Source: Candidatus Desulfovibrio gallistercoris
GTDB taxonomy: Bacteria > Desulfobacterota > Desulfovibrionia > Desulfovibrionales > Desulfovibrionaceae
DNA: 64,000 nucleotides
Assembly (NCBI GenBank): GCA_019118745.1
Contig: DWYJ01000041.1
Coordinates: 19,651-83,650 of the forward strand
Direction of reading: 5' to 3'
The position numbers and the translations under genes were made by a program. Positions 16,714 through 25,459 of this stretch are shown here, in pieces; positions within the stretch are counted from its first letter, which is position 1; each line of letters opens with the position of its first letter. Under the pieces are notes generated by a model. It made no database searches and was not told the origin of the DNA. It worked only from the letters and a program-made list of their open reading frames with translations.

Positions 16714-17670
16714 ATGTCGCGTTCCAAACGAAAATCTTCCGCGCGGCGGAATGTCTCCGCCGCCGACACGCCTGCTGCTGCCGCTTCTTCCGTTTCATGC
16801 ACGGAAACGACGCCAGCCGGACCTGACGCCGCGGCCTCTGCCGCCCCTGCGTCCGTCTCCCGTACGCAAACGGCGCAGGCCGGGCTTGACGATACGATCC
16901 CTGCCGCACCGCCCAGCCCAGTGACGCTCCCTCTGCCGGGCAGCGTTCCGCCGCAAGTTCCCGGGAGCCCGAAAACGGGCGTTTCCGGGCTCACCTGCGT
17001 GCTTTGCTGCATCATCTGCCTGCTGGCCGGTCTGTTGCTGGGGAACCTCCTGCCGCATGTCCTCGACGGACGGGGTGGGGGAGGGGAGCCCGCACGTCCC
17101 GAGGCGGCCGCTTCGTCTCCGGCCCCGGCAGCGGCTCAGGCCGAGGCTGCCTCTCCGTCCGCGCCCGCTGCGCCGTCCGCCGCGGCGGCAGCCCCCGCGC
17201 AGGGAGCGGCGCAGGCGATGTCCCCGCAAGCGGGTGCGAATCTGGAGCTGGAGCACATCGGCCACCTCGAAAAGAGCCTTGCCGCCAATCCGCAGGATGT
17301 CGCGCGCTGGACGGAGCTTGGCAATGCCTACTTCGACATGCATCAGCCGCTCAAGGCCATCGAGGCCTATGAACGCTCGCTGGCGCTGCGGCCCGGCGAT
17401 CCCAACGTGCTGACCGATCTGGGCATCATGTACCGTGAGAGCGGGCAATACGAACTGGCCCTGCGGAGCTTTGACCGGGCCATGCGCGCGGACCCGACGC
17501 ACGAGAATTCCCGTTTCAACAAGGGGATCGTCCTGCTGTTCGACCTGCACCGGCATGCCGAGGCCAAGGCTGTCTGGCAGGAGCTGCTGCGCATGAATCC
17601 CCGGGCCACGGCCCCGGACGGGACGGGCCTGCGCACGCTCATCGAGCAGTGCGACAAGCCGTTGCCCTGA
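16714..17670 (+). CDS. Membrane-anchored TPR protein
   Basis: The 318-residue product has a long disordered cytoplasmic N-terminus rich in Ala, Ser, Thr and Pro. One transmembrane helix follows (about residues 93-112, CVLCCIICLLAGLLLGNLLP), then an Ala/Pro linker and at least three TPR repeats (WTELGNAYFDMHQPLKAI, DLGIMYRESGQYELAL, and a following one). The layout fits a periplasmic TPR assembly factor. Similar TPR proteins assist cytochrome c maturation or membrane complex assembly. A role with the Rnf and cytochrome genes just upstream is only a guess. It has its own intergenic region and starts at ATG 16714. Confidence 0.75.
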   Translation: MSRSKRKSSARRNVSAADTPAAAASSVSCTETTPAGPDAAASAAPASVSRTQTAQAGLDDTIPAAPPSPVTLPLPGSVPPQVPGSPKTGVSGLTCVLCCIICLLAGLLLGNLLPHVLDGRGGGGEPARPEAAASSPAPAAAQAEAASPSAPAAPSAAAAAPAQGAAQAMSPQAGANLELEHIGHLEKSLAANPQDVARWTELGNAYFDMHQPLKAIEAYERSLALRPGDPNVLTDLGIMYRESGQYELALRSFDRAMRADPTHENSRFNKGIVLLFDLHRHAEAKAVWQELLRMNPRATAPDGTGLRTLIEQCDKPLP

Positions 17671-17738
17671 CGTCTGTCGAGAAGATCTTGCAATCATCGC
17701 ATCTGCCTGAACGACATGCCAACTCGCTATGTCCTGCT

Positions 17739-17895
17739 TGCTTCCGGTGAGAGACCGCCGCATGTCCCGCCTTCCCCTGCGGAAAGCGCGCTGGGGAAGG
17801 GATGGGGGGCGTGGGGGGAAGGGGAACCCCTCCCGCGCCGGCGGAGGGGTTCCCCTTCCCCCCAAACGAAACCGCACATAGTGTCAACAGGCCCT
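17739..17895. repeat. Family 2 dispersed element with 21-bp hairpin
   Basis: It contains the exact hairpin also found at 60644-60694, with arms GGGGGGAAGGGGAACCCCTCC (17813-17833) and its complement (17843-17863) around a nine-base loop. It ends GTGTCAACAGGCCCT, the Family 2 terminal inverted repeat. The left end is missing or diverged. The right end lies 18 bases before the start codon of the large sensor gene, so it could influence its expression. Confidence 0.75.
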
Positions 17896-17913
17896 GGGAG
17901 TGGGAGAAAAGCC

Positions 17914-20900
17914 ATGTTTGAACGCATCCGTACGGCGGTCGCCGCCGTGAGTCTGTCCCGTCACCTGCGCACGATGCTGCCGTCCGCGCTGGCGATCCTG
18001 CTGCTTTGCGCCGCCACGGCCGGCGCGGCCATCCTGCAACCGCCGGCGCCGCCCGTGCCGCCCGTGGCCCGGACGCTCCCCGCCGGGGAGTCCGCGGAGA
18101 TGGTGCCCGCTCATTTGAGCCAGCCCAGCCTGTCCCTGCTGCCTTTCCTTCAGGTCTATGTGGACACGACGGGCGAGATGGACGTGGAAGAGGTGGCGGC
18201 CCTGGCGCCGGACAAGAACTTCGCGCCGCTGGACGTGAAGCGCCTGCCGCGCGTGACGGGCGTGACCTGGCTGCGCTTCGTGCTGGATGCCGCCGCGCCT
18301 GGCCAGGAGAGCAGCGCCATCCTGCTCGACATGGGCGAGAGCGTGCCCGGTACGCCCACGCTCTATAATCCGCTGTTCGATACCCTGAGCAATTCTGTGG
18401 AGTGGCGGGAAAATACGCCGACCTCCCGCAATGTCCTGCTGCTGCCCCGCGCGGGCGCGGAAGCGCAGGTCTGCTTCCTGCGGCTGGACGGGCTGCCCGG
18501 GCTGTGGTTCTCGCCCACGCTGCGCACGCCGCACAATGCAGCTACGGATCTTTCCGGCCTGGCCTCCAAGAGCGCGCTGGTCGCGCTGGCGGTGGTCATG
18601 CTGCTGTGTCTGTTGCGCGGCCTGTCCGAGCATGGCCAGTGGCGCATCTGGACGGCCCTGTATGTCGCGGCCGCGCTGGTGCAGGGGTATTTCGGCATCC
18701 CCGGCAACGGGGCCGGATATTTTTCGCTCGAGGATACGGCCGCTTTGCTGACGCCGGGCCTGGCGCTCATGTTCCTGCCGCATGTGGGGCGGCATCTCAT
18801 GCAGACGCGGGGGCGGCACCGCTTCCTTGACGCGCAGTTCATCCTGCTGGTGCTGCCCGGCGCGGCGCTGGCCCTGCTGCCGCTGGTGCCGGACATGGCC
18901 TGGACGGCGCGTTATCTGCCCCTCTGGCCCGCCGGCAGCCTGCTGTGCGTGCCCACGGCCACGGCGGCCTGCCTCATGGGCCTGCCGGGGGCGCGGCGCT
19001 TCCTGCTGGGCATCCTCCTGCAGTCGGCGGCCGTGGCCGCGTCCGTCCTCGGGCTGGACTCCGGCTATGCGCCCGGCGTGCTGGACTCGCTGCCGCTCTG
19101 GGGCACGGCCCTGAGCGCGCTGCTCATCACCGCGACCGCCGTTCCCCGTCGGGAAGAGGAGGAAGACGAGGAAGAGGCCCCCATCGACCTGACCATGCCG
19201 GCCGTCAGCCAGGGGGTGTCCCTGGCCGATGACGGGCCGTTGAGCATGGGGACGCCCCAGCGTTCGGATCAGCTCCCTCTGCTGGAGGACCCCCATCTGC
19301 GCCTGCTGCCCTCGAGCGAGGAGGGCATAGCCCTGCCCCGCCTGGACGAGGAGATGCCGGAGCCCGTCGCCACCCCCGTGCCGCCTCGGACGGAAACGCC
19401 GCCCGCGCCGTCCGCACGGCCCGCGGCCGATCCGCTGGATGCCGAGCGGCTGGAGGAAGCCCTGCGGCGTCCTTTGGACGACCTCATGCGGGAGAGCGCC
19501 GTGCTGGATCAGTGCTCTTTGCCGCCTTCCGCGCGGGAGACGGCCCGGAACATGACCACGGCCGCCCGTCAGATGCTGGCGGTGCTGCGGGACCCTGCCA
19601 GCGTCCTGCCCGGCGTGTCCGCCCCGGCTCTGCAGGAGACCTTCGATCTGCAGGAACTCATGCGTTCGGTGCATGATTCCGTGGCCGCGGCGGCGGAGAA
19701 CAGCGGCATCGCCCTGGCCTGGTACATGCCTCCCTACCTGCCGTCCTTCTACAGCGGCGAATATCAGGCGCTGGATGCGGTGCTGCGCGAACTGCTGGAA
19801 AGCGCCGTCCGCGCCACGCGTCAGGGGGCTGTGCATTTTTCGGTCCGGCGCGTGCCGGACAGCGACGATCCCGGTTATCTGCTGTTCACCGTACAGGACA
19901 GCGGCTCCGGGACGCCCCCGGCGGAACGTTCCAGCCTGGCGCTGAGTCACGCCTGGGAACTGGCCGGGCGCAGCAACGGCTTTTTGAGCGCCGAGTGCGG
20001 CATCAGGGGCGCGACCATCGCCTTCACCCTGCATCTGGAGCCTGTGGAAGGCGCAGCGGAGGCCCCGTCGGCTCCGTCGGCGGCCCACGCGGGCCGGTCC
20101 GCCCGGCGGGCGCGCATCCTCGTGTGCACGCCCGGCGCTATGGACCGTCAGGCGCTGGTGCACATGCTCGACGGCTTGTCCTGCGTGGTCCTGCAGGCGC
20201 GTACCCTGCCGGAAGCGCTGGCCCTGCATGAACAGCGCCCGGTGACCATGCTCATCGCCTCCGGTTCGCAGGTGTCCGTCAAGGCGCAGGAAACGCTGGA
20301 GCGTTTCCGCCAGCGCGCCACGGCGGCGCATCTGCCGGTCTTCGGGGCCATCGCCGTCACCGGGGACGACAGCCAGTGGGATGCGCTGGCCGCGGCAGGC
20401 TTCACGCATGCCCTGCTGGAGCCTGTGGATCGTGAGGCCCTGCGTCAGACGGTGCGGGAGATCCTGGAAGCCTTCTTCGGCAGTCAGGGCGCGGAGGAGG
20501 CTGCCTCTTCGGAGGCTGCCGCGGGCCATCCCGCCGGCTTCCCGCCGCTTTCCGGCCTGCTGGCGTCGCCGTCCCGTGGGCGGGAAGAGGCGCAGCCCGG
20601 CGAGCCCGCCCCTGAAGCGGCTGCCGAGGCCGCGCCCGCGTCGGAAGACGTGGCCGCGGTTTCCTCCGCCGGGCAGGCGACGCTGCCGGAGACCGGCGAA
20701 GAGCCGGCTGCCGCCCCGGCGGAAAGCGTGGAGGATGCGCGCCCGGCTCTGGATAATCGCTGGGGCGAGACGGCCCCTGCCGTAGAGACGGCGAGCGGCG
20801 CGACGCAGGCCGCAACGGTCACGGACACGCCGGAAACGGCCCCGGCAGAGGATCTGCCTGTCATCGACAATCAGTGGGGCGCGGCTCCTGCGGCTTCTCC

Positions 20901-22365
20901 CGCAGCGGAGGAACTGCCGGATCTGGATAACCAGTGGGGCCGGACCGTGCCCACGACGTTCATGGCGCGTGAGGAAGCCACGCCTGCCGCTGCTGAAGAA
21001 GCGGCTCCGCCTGTCGAGGCGACCGTGCAGGAGGCCCCCGCGCCGTATGCGGAAGAGATCTTGCTGCCTGAGGCCCCTGCGGCCTCTGCCGCATCCGCTG
21101 CGCCGTCCGTAACGGAGCTGGCCGTGACGGAGCAGCCCTCGGAAGCGGAGGCGGATCTGCCGTCCCCGGCCGGGGAAAGCGCTTCTCAGGCCCAAGCGGA
21201 AAACCTGCCGCCGCTTGAGGATGCTGCGGAGACGGCGGCCGCGCCGGCCGCAGCCGTGGCGCCGGAAACCAAGGCGGCATCGGCAGATACGGTGACGCCG
21301 GACGAGGCGGCGGCCGATGCGGCGGAGGATGATGGAGCGCTTGCGACCGGTGATGCCGGGGAGGGCGCTGCCGCGCCGCTCGCGGCCACGCCGTCGGCTT
21401 CTGCGGGCATCTCGCCGCAGGTCACGCCTTCGCCTGCTTCCGGCGAATTCCTGGAGTGGGTGGGCGAGCCGACGCCCATCCCGTCCAGCCGCCCCAAGGC
21501 TGAAGGTATCCGCAAGCCCGCCGCGCAGGCCGCAGCGGAAACGTCGGCCCCTGCGGGCGCAGCACAGCCGGTCACGCTGACCATGCAGGAAGCCCTCAGG
21601 GCTGCGGAGCAGGGACAGCTGCCGGGCGCGCAGAAGGCGGCACCGCAGCCTCAGGCGCGCCAGACGTCCGCCGTGCTGGATCTGCCCACACCTTCCGAAG
21701 GCGCGGCGGAAGAGAACGGCGCCGGCGTACCGTCCTTCCTGCGGCGAGTGCTGGGGCGTCTGCAGGGGCAAAGCGAAAGCACGAGCACGCCGTCCGGGCC
21801 GCAGAGCGGCCGGGCCCGCGCGGCCGATGCACGCCGCAGAGCGGCCCTGGCGGCCCGCACCGGCGGTCAGGCTCCGTCCGCTCCCGCCACCTCCGGCACG
21901 CCTGCCGCTGCCCCGGCTGCCGCAGGCAGCGCAGCGGCTCCTGTGAGCGCACCGTCCGTGGAAAGGCCCGTGGCCGTCACGACGCCTGCCGCTCCCGCAG
22001 CCCAGACGTACACGCCGCCGGTCGCGCCTGACCCGGCTCCCGCGCCCGCTCCGTCAGCCGCTCCCGCGGCAGGGAGCGGCGCCGCCGCCGATCAGGAGAT
22101 GCTGGATCTCGTGGCCCGTTTCGACGCCGCCGTGCGCAAGGCGCAACAGGCCTTTGCCAACGGCAATTGCCTTACGGTCGCCGTGGCGGCGGAGAGCATC
22201 GCCCGCGATGCGGACGCTTACGGCTTCCGTTCGCTGGGCCGCATGGCGCGTTGCGTGGAACAGGCGGGCCGTCATGAGGATCTGGGCGCGCTGCGGGATC
22301 TGTTGCCGGATCTGGTGGCGCAGGTGGAACGCAACCGCATCGCCATCCAGAAGGAACTGCGCTGA
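17914..22365 (+). CDS. Giant degenerate hybrid sensor protein (7TM, kinase-like, receiver-like, Hpt-like)
   Basis: ATG 17914 has GGGAGAAAA upstream; the 66 earlier residues in the track are repeat DNA. The 1483-residue product has a signal peptide, a periplasmic domain (about 60-215) and a 7TM block (about 216-409) like 7TMR-DISM receptors. A kinase-like segment (about 505-710) follows, then a receiver-like segment (about 730-855). Next is about 540 residues of Ala/Pro/Glu-rich linker and a C-terminal Hpt-like helical segment (about 1395-1483). Key residues appear lost: EEALRRPL stands where SHELRTPL is expected; ELLESAV replaces the N-box; the receiver has CT for the acidic pair and Ala for the phospho-Asp; the Hpt has AESIARDA for AHSLKGAA. 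The DSGSG G1-like box remains. Probably a non-enzymatic signalling scaffold. The alignment is by eye. Confidence 0.65.
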   Translation: MFERIRTAVAAVSLSRHLRTMLPSALAILLLCAATAGAAILQPPAPPVPPVARTLPAGESAEMVPAHLSQPSLSLLPFLQVYVDTTGEMDVEEVAALAPDKNFAPLDVKRLPRVTGVTWLRFVLDAAAPGQESSAILLDMGESVPGTPTLYNPLFDTLSNSVEWRENTPTSRNVLLLPRAGAEAQVCFLRLDGLPGLWFSPTLRTPHNAATDLSGLASKSALVALAVVMLLCLLRGLSEHGQWRIWTALYVAAALVQGYFGIPGNGAGYFSLEDTAALLTPGLALMFLPHVGRHLMQTRGRHRFLDAQFILLVLPGAALALLPLVPDMAWTARYLPLWPAGSLLCVPTATAACLMGLPGARRFLLGILLQSAAVAASVLGLDSGYAPGVLDSLPLWGTALSALLITATAVPRREEEEDEEEAPIDLTMPAVSQGVSLADDGPLSMGTPQRSDQLPLLEDPHLRLLPSSEEGIALPRLDEEMPEPVATPVPPRTETPPAPSARPAADPLDAERLEEALRRPLDDLMRESAVLDQCSLPPSARETARNMTTAARQMLAVLRDPASVLPGVSAPALQETFDLQELMRSVHDSVAAAAENSGIALAWYMPPYLPSFYSGEYQALDAVLRELLESAVRATRQGAVHFSVRRVPDSDDPGYLLFTVQDSGSGTPPAERSSLALSHAWELAGRSNGFLSAECGIRGATIAFTLHLEPVEGAAEAPSAPSAAHAGRSARRARILVCTPGAMDRQALVHMLDGLSCVVLQARTLPEALALHEQRPVTMLIASGSQVSVKAQETLERFRQRATAAHLPVFGAIAVTGDDSQWDALAAAGFTHALLEPVDREALRQTVREILEAFFGSQGAEEAASSEAAAGHPAGFPPLSGLLASPSRGREEAQPGEPAPEAAAEAAPASEDVAAVSSAGQATLPETGEEPAAAPAESVEDARPALDNRWGETAPAVETASGATQAATVTDTPETAPAEDLPVIDNQWGAAPAASPAAEELPDLDNQWGRTVPTTFMAREEATPAAAEEAAPPVEATVQEAPAPYAEEILLPEAPAASAASAAPSVTELAVTEQPSEAEADLPSPAGESASQAQAENLPPLEDAAETAAAPAAAVAPETKAASADTVTPDEAAADAAEDDGALATGDAGEGAAAPLAATPSASAGISPQVTPSPASGEFLEWVGEPTPIPSSRPKAEGIRKPAAQAAAETSAPAGAAQPVTLTMQEALRAAEQGQLPGAQKAAPQPQARQTSAVLDLPTPSEGAAEENGAGVPSFLRRVLGRLQGQSESTSTPSGPQSGRARAADARRRAALAARTGGQAPSAPATSGTPAAAPAAAGSAAAPVSAPSVERPVAVTTPAAPAAQTYTPPVAPDPAPAPAPSAAPAAGSGAAADQEMLDLVARFDAAVRKAQQAFANGNCLTVAVAAESIARDADAYGFRSLGRMARCVEQAGRHEDLGALRDLLPDLVAQVERNRIAIQKELR

Positions 22366-22369
22366 GTTT

Positions 22370-22397
22370 TTCCGGCCCGCCTTGGCGGGCCGGAAAT
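22370..22397 (+). terminator. Hairpin between the sensor and cls genes
   Basis: A TTCCGGCCCGCC/GGCGGGCCGGAA stem of about 11-12 bases closes a short loop five bases after the sensor stop. It has no T run, so it may be an attenuator or mRNA-stabilising hairpin and not a true intrinsic terminator. Confidence 0.45.
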
Positions 22398-22409
22398 CGG
22401 TTTGCCGCC

Positions 22410-23843
22410 ATGTGGGATACGCTTCATCCTGTGCAGCTCGTGCTGCTGGTCCTCTTCCATCTGCTGGCCTGGGGCGCAGCCGGTCATGCCGTGCTGACCA
22501 AGCGCGACCCGCGTTCCGCACTGGGCTGGTCGGCGGCGCTGATCTTCCTGCCGGTGGTGGGCCTGCTGCTCTATCTGGCCTTCGGCATCAGCCGTACCCA
22601 GAGCGCCGCACAGCGCATGCTGCGCCGGCTGGCGGCAGGGGAACCCTACATCCCCCTTTCCGGGGAGGTCCCGCAGCCGCCGGAGCGCATCCCCGACCAG
22701 GCCGTGCTGCTGGAGCGGCTGGGTCGCCGTCTGACCGGGCAGGAGCTGTGCGGCGGTAACCGCATCGAGCCCCTGCGTAACGGCAATGAGGCCTATCCGG
22801 CCATGCTGCGCGCCATCCATGCGGCCCATGAGCGCGTCTACCTCTCCTCCTACATCTTTGCCCACGGCAGCACGGCCGAGGCCTTTTGCGAGGCGCTGGC
22901 CCTTGCGGCGGCGCGCGGCGTGGATGTGCGCGTGCTGGTGGACGGTTTCGGCGGGCGCTTCTACTCCCTGCGGCGGCCCTGGGCGCATCTGACCACCAGA
23001 GGCGTGCGCGTGGCGCAGTTTTTGCCGCTGCAACTCCTGCCGCCCAAGCTGTGCATTAATCTGCGGACGCACCGCAAGCTGCTCGTCTGTGACGGGATCG
23101 CCTTCACCGGCGGCATGAACATCTCGGATCACCATGTGCTGTCCGGGCGGAAGGGGGACGTGCAGGACATGCAGTTCCGTTGCAGCGGGCCCATCGTCCA
23201 TCAGCTCTTGCGGGCCTTCCTGCTGGACTGGGGCTTTGCCTGCGGCCGGCCGGAGCCCGTGCCTGCCCCAATCGACCCGGCGGCTTCCGAAGGGGACAGC
23301 CTCTGCCGCCTGGTGCTGGACGGCCCGGACTCCGATGACGACACCCTCAATGACCTCATGGCCGGTGCCATCAGCGGGGCGACGCGCAGCGTGCACATCA
23401 TGACGCCCTATTTCCTGCCCTCCCACGAGCTGATGACCAGCCTGCGCAGTGCGGCGCAGCGGGGGCTGGACGTGCGGGTCATCCTGCCGGAGCGCAACAA
23501 CCTGCCCTATGTGCACTGGGCGAGCTTCCGCCTGCTGCCGTCCCTGTTGCGGGCGGGCGTGCGCGTGTGGCACCAGCCGCCGCCCTTTGCCCACACCAAG
23601 CTGCTCGCCGTGGACGGCTACTATGCCCAGATCGGCTCGGCCAATCTGGACGCCCGCAGCCTGCGCCTGAATTTCGAGCTGAACATGGAGGTCTTCGACC
23701 CGCAGTTTCATGATCTGCTCGTACGCCACATGCGGGATGCCGCGGGACGGGGCCGGGAGATGACCTTAGCCCGGCTGGAGGCCCGCAGCCTGCCGCTGCG
23801 CCTGCGGGACGCCGCCTGCTGGCTGTTTTCGCCCTATTTGTAG
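22410..23843 (+). CDS. cls: Cardiolipin synthase, phospholipase D family
   Basis: It joins two phosphatidylglycerol molecules into cardiolipin at the inner membrane. The 477-residue product has two N-terminal transmembrane helices in the PLDc_N domain (LLVLFHLLAWGAAGH, ALIFLPVVGLLLYLAFG). Two complete HKD motifs follow: THRKLLVCDGIAFTGGMN near residue 222 and AHTKLLAVDGYYAQIGSANLD near residue 395. The length matches bacterial Cls. It follows the giant sensor gene by 44 bases with a hairpin between. Confidence 0.93.
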   Translation: MWDTLHPVQLVLLVLFHLLAWGAAGHAVLTKRDPRSALGWSAALIFLPVVGLLLYLAFGISRTQSAAQRMLRRLAAGEPYIPLSGEVPQPPERIPDQAVLLERLGRRLTGQELCGGNRIEPLRNGNEAYPAMLRAIHAAHERVYLSSYIFAHGSTAEAFCEALALAAARGVDVRVLVDGFGGRFYSLRRPWAHLTTRGVRVAQFLPLQLLPPKLCINLRTHRKLLVCDGIAFTGGMNISDHHVLSGRKGDVQDMQFRCSGPIVHQLLRAFLLDWGFACGRPEPVPAPIDPAASEGDSLCRLVLDGPDSDDDTLNDLMAGAISGATRSVHIMTPYFLPSHELMTSLRSAAQRGLDVRVILPERNNLPYVHWASFRLLPSLLRAGVRVWHQPPPFAHTKLLAVDGYYAQIGSANLDARSLRLNFELNMEVFDPQFHDLLVRHMRDAAGRGREMTLARLEARSLPLRLRDAACWLFSPYL

Positions 23844-24010
23844 CGGAAGGGCGGCGTCGGCTTGACAGGCCGTGAGCGCCATAGTAGCCCTTGCCCAGAT
23901 CGTCCGCTGTCGTGCCCGCCGCGCATCCGGCGGCTGAGCCTCTGCGGGAGGCCGTCCGCGCCGTTTCGCGGGGCGGCCCCATCCATCGCTGTGTCTTCGG
24001 AGGAAAAGCC

Positions 24011-24964
24011 ATGTCACGCCCCGCCCCCCTTCTGGCGCTGGTCGTCCCCTGTTATAATGAAGAGGAGATCTTGCCCGGCACCATGACGGCGCTGGCCGAC
24101 GTCCTGAAAGACTGCAAGGCCAGAGGGCTCGTGCGGGAAGACAGCTTCGTCCTCTATGTGGACGACGGCAGCGCCGACGCCACCTGGCGGCTGCTGGAGC
24201 AGCGTCATGCCGTTGACCCCTGTTGCCGGGCCATCCGTTTTGCGGCCAATGCCGGACATCAGAATGCCGTCTGGGCGGGCATGATCACGGCCCGCGACTG
24301 GGGGGTGGACTGCATCATTAGCCTGGACGCGGATCTGCAGGACGATACGGCCGTTATCCCCGACATGTTGACCGAATATGCCGACGGCAGGGACATCGTC
24401 TACGGCGTGCGCTGCGACCGCAGTACGGACACCCGTCTGAAGCGGGATACGGCGCACCTGTTCTATGCCCTCATGGGCTGGCTGAAAACGCCCCTCATCC
24501 CGGATCACGCCGATTACCGGCTGGTGGGACGGGCCGTGCTCGAAGCGCTGGACGCCTTTCCCGAGCGGGACATCTTTTTGCGAGGACTTTTTCCCTCGCT
24601 GGGCTTCAGCACGAGCAGGGTGTACTATACGCGGCGGGAGCGCGCCGCAGGCAAAAGCAAGTATCCTTTCTGGAAGATGGTCTGCTTCGCCTGGAAGGGC
24701 ATAACTTCCTGTAGTCCTGCTCCTCTGCGCCTCTCCGCTTTCATGGGGTCGCTCTGCATGCTGGCGGCGCTTGCCTACAGTTTCGTCTCCCTGTTCAAGT
24801 ATCTGGAAGGCGAGACCATACCCGGCTGGACATCCCTGATCATCGTGGTGCTGTTGCTCGGATCGGTGCAGCTTTTCTGTCTGGCGCTCCTGGGCGAGTA
24901 TGTGGCCAAGATCTTCAGTGAGGTCAAGCGCAGGCCGCGCTATCTGGTGGAAAAGACCTTATGA
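24011..24964 (+). CDS. GtrB-like polyprenyl-phosphate glycosyltransferase (GT2)
   Basis: This GT2 enzyme is likely to transfer a sugar from a nucleotide sugar to undecaprenyl phosphate on the cytoplasmic face. The N-terminus has LVVPCYNEEEILP and VDDGSADATW. The catalytic DADLQDD follows near residue 108, then the acceptor-side RRERAAGKSKYPFWK. Two C-terminal transmembrane helices (MLAALAYSFVSLFKYLE, IIVVLLLGSVQLFCLALLGEY) match GtrB/DPM1-type topology. The start is ATG 24011 with AGGAAAA upstream. The stop overlaps the gtrA-like start (ATGA), as in O-antigen-modification gtr operons. Confidence 0.9.
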   Translation: MSRPAPLLALVVPCYNEEEILPGTMTALADVLKDCKARGLVREDSFVLYVDDGSADATWRLLEQRHAVDPCCRAIRFAANAGHQNAVWAGMITARDWGVDCIISLDADLQDDTAVIPDMLTEYADGRDIVYGVRCDRSTDTRLKRDTAHLFYALMGWLKTPLIPDHADYRLVGRAVLEALDAFPERDIFLRGLFPSLGFSTSRVYYTRRERAAGKSKYPFWKMVCFAWKGITSCSPAPLRLSAFMGSLCMLAALAYSFVSLFKYLEGETIPGWTSLIIVVLLLGSVQLFCLALLGEYVAKIFSEVKRRPRYLVEKTL

Positions 24965-25458
24965 GTCTGATCCGTCCCCTGCTTGCCTGCGGGCGGAAGT
25001 TGACGGCCCTGCGTTGGGTACGCTTCTGCGTGGTGGGCGGGGCCGCCACGCTGTGTTATCTCCTGCTGGGACTGCTGTTCGTCTCGCTCTTGCGCTGGCC
25101 GGTGCTGGTCGGGAACGGACTGGCCTACGTCCTGAGTTTTGCCGTTTCCTACCTTGGGCAGAGCCGCTGGACCTTTGCCGGCAGCTCGCAGGCCGCCAGC
25201 CCCCGGACGCGACTGCCTGCCTTTGCCCTCACCCAGCTTTTCGGTTTGGCGCTCAACTCGGCTCTGATCGGGGCCTTCACGGGGCTGGGGCTGGCCTACG
25301 AACTTGCCATGCCCGTGACGGCCGTGCTGGTGGCTGTGGTCGTCTATGTGTTGTGCCGTTTCGGCGTGTTCCGGCAAAGCGCCGGGGCAGGCGAGGCGGC
25401 GGGTCGTGCGGCATCGGCCGCAGGCAGCGTCCATGCTGAAGGAAGGCGGGAGGGATGA
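24961..25458 (+). CDS. GtrA-like flippase
   Basis: A 165-residue four-helix membrane protein of the GtrA family, which moves undecaprenyl-phosphate-linked sugars across the inner membrane. The start region RWVRFCVVGGAATLCYLLL and the middle AYVLSFAVSYLGQSRWTF match the family pattern. The last 30 residues are a hydrophilic Ala/Gly/Arg extension. It starts inside the gtrB-like stop and ends just before the ATG of the third gene. Confidence 0.88.
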   Translation: MSLIRPLLACGRKLTALRWVRFCVVGGAATLCYLLLGLLFVSLLRWPVLVGNGLAYVLSFAVSYLGQSRWTFAGSSQAASPRTRLPAFALTQLFGLALNSALIGAFTGLGLAYELAMPVTAVLVAVVVYVLCRFGVFRQSAGAGEAAGRAASAAGSVHAEGRREG

Positions 25459-25459
25459 C

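Noticed and set aside
17884-21771. 1295-aa minus-strand ORF opposite the large sensor gene
   Set aside because: It is Arg/Gly/His-rich low-complexity sequence without domains. It is the antisense shadow of a GC-rich gene whose plus frame has real domains and a ribosome site.
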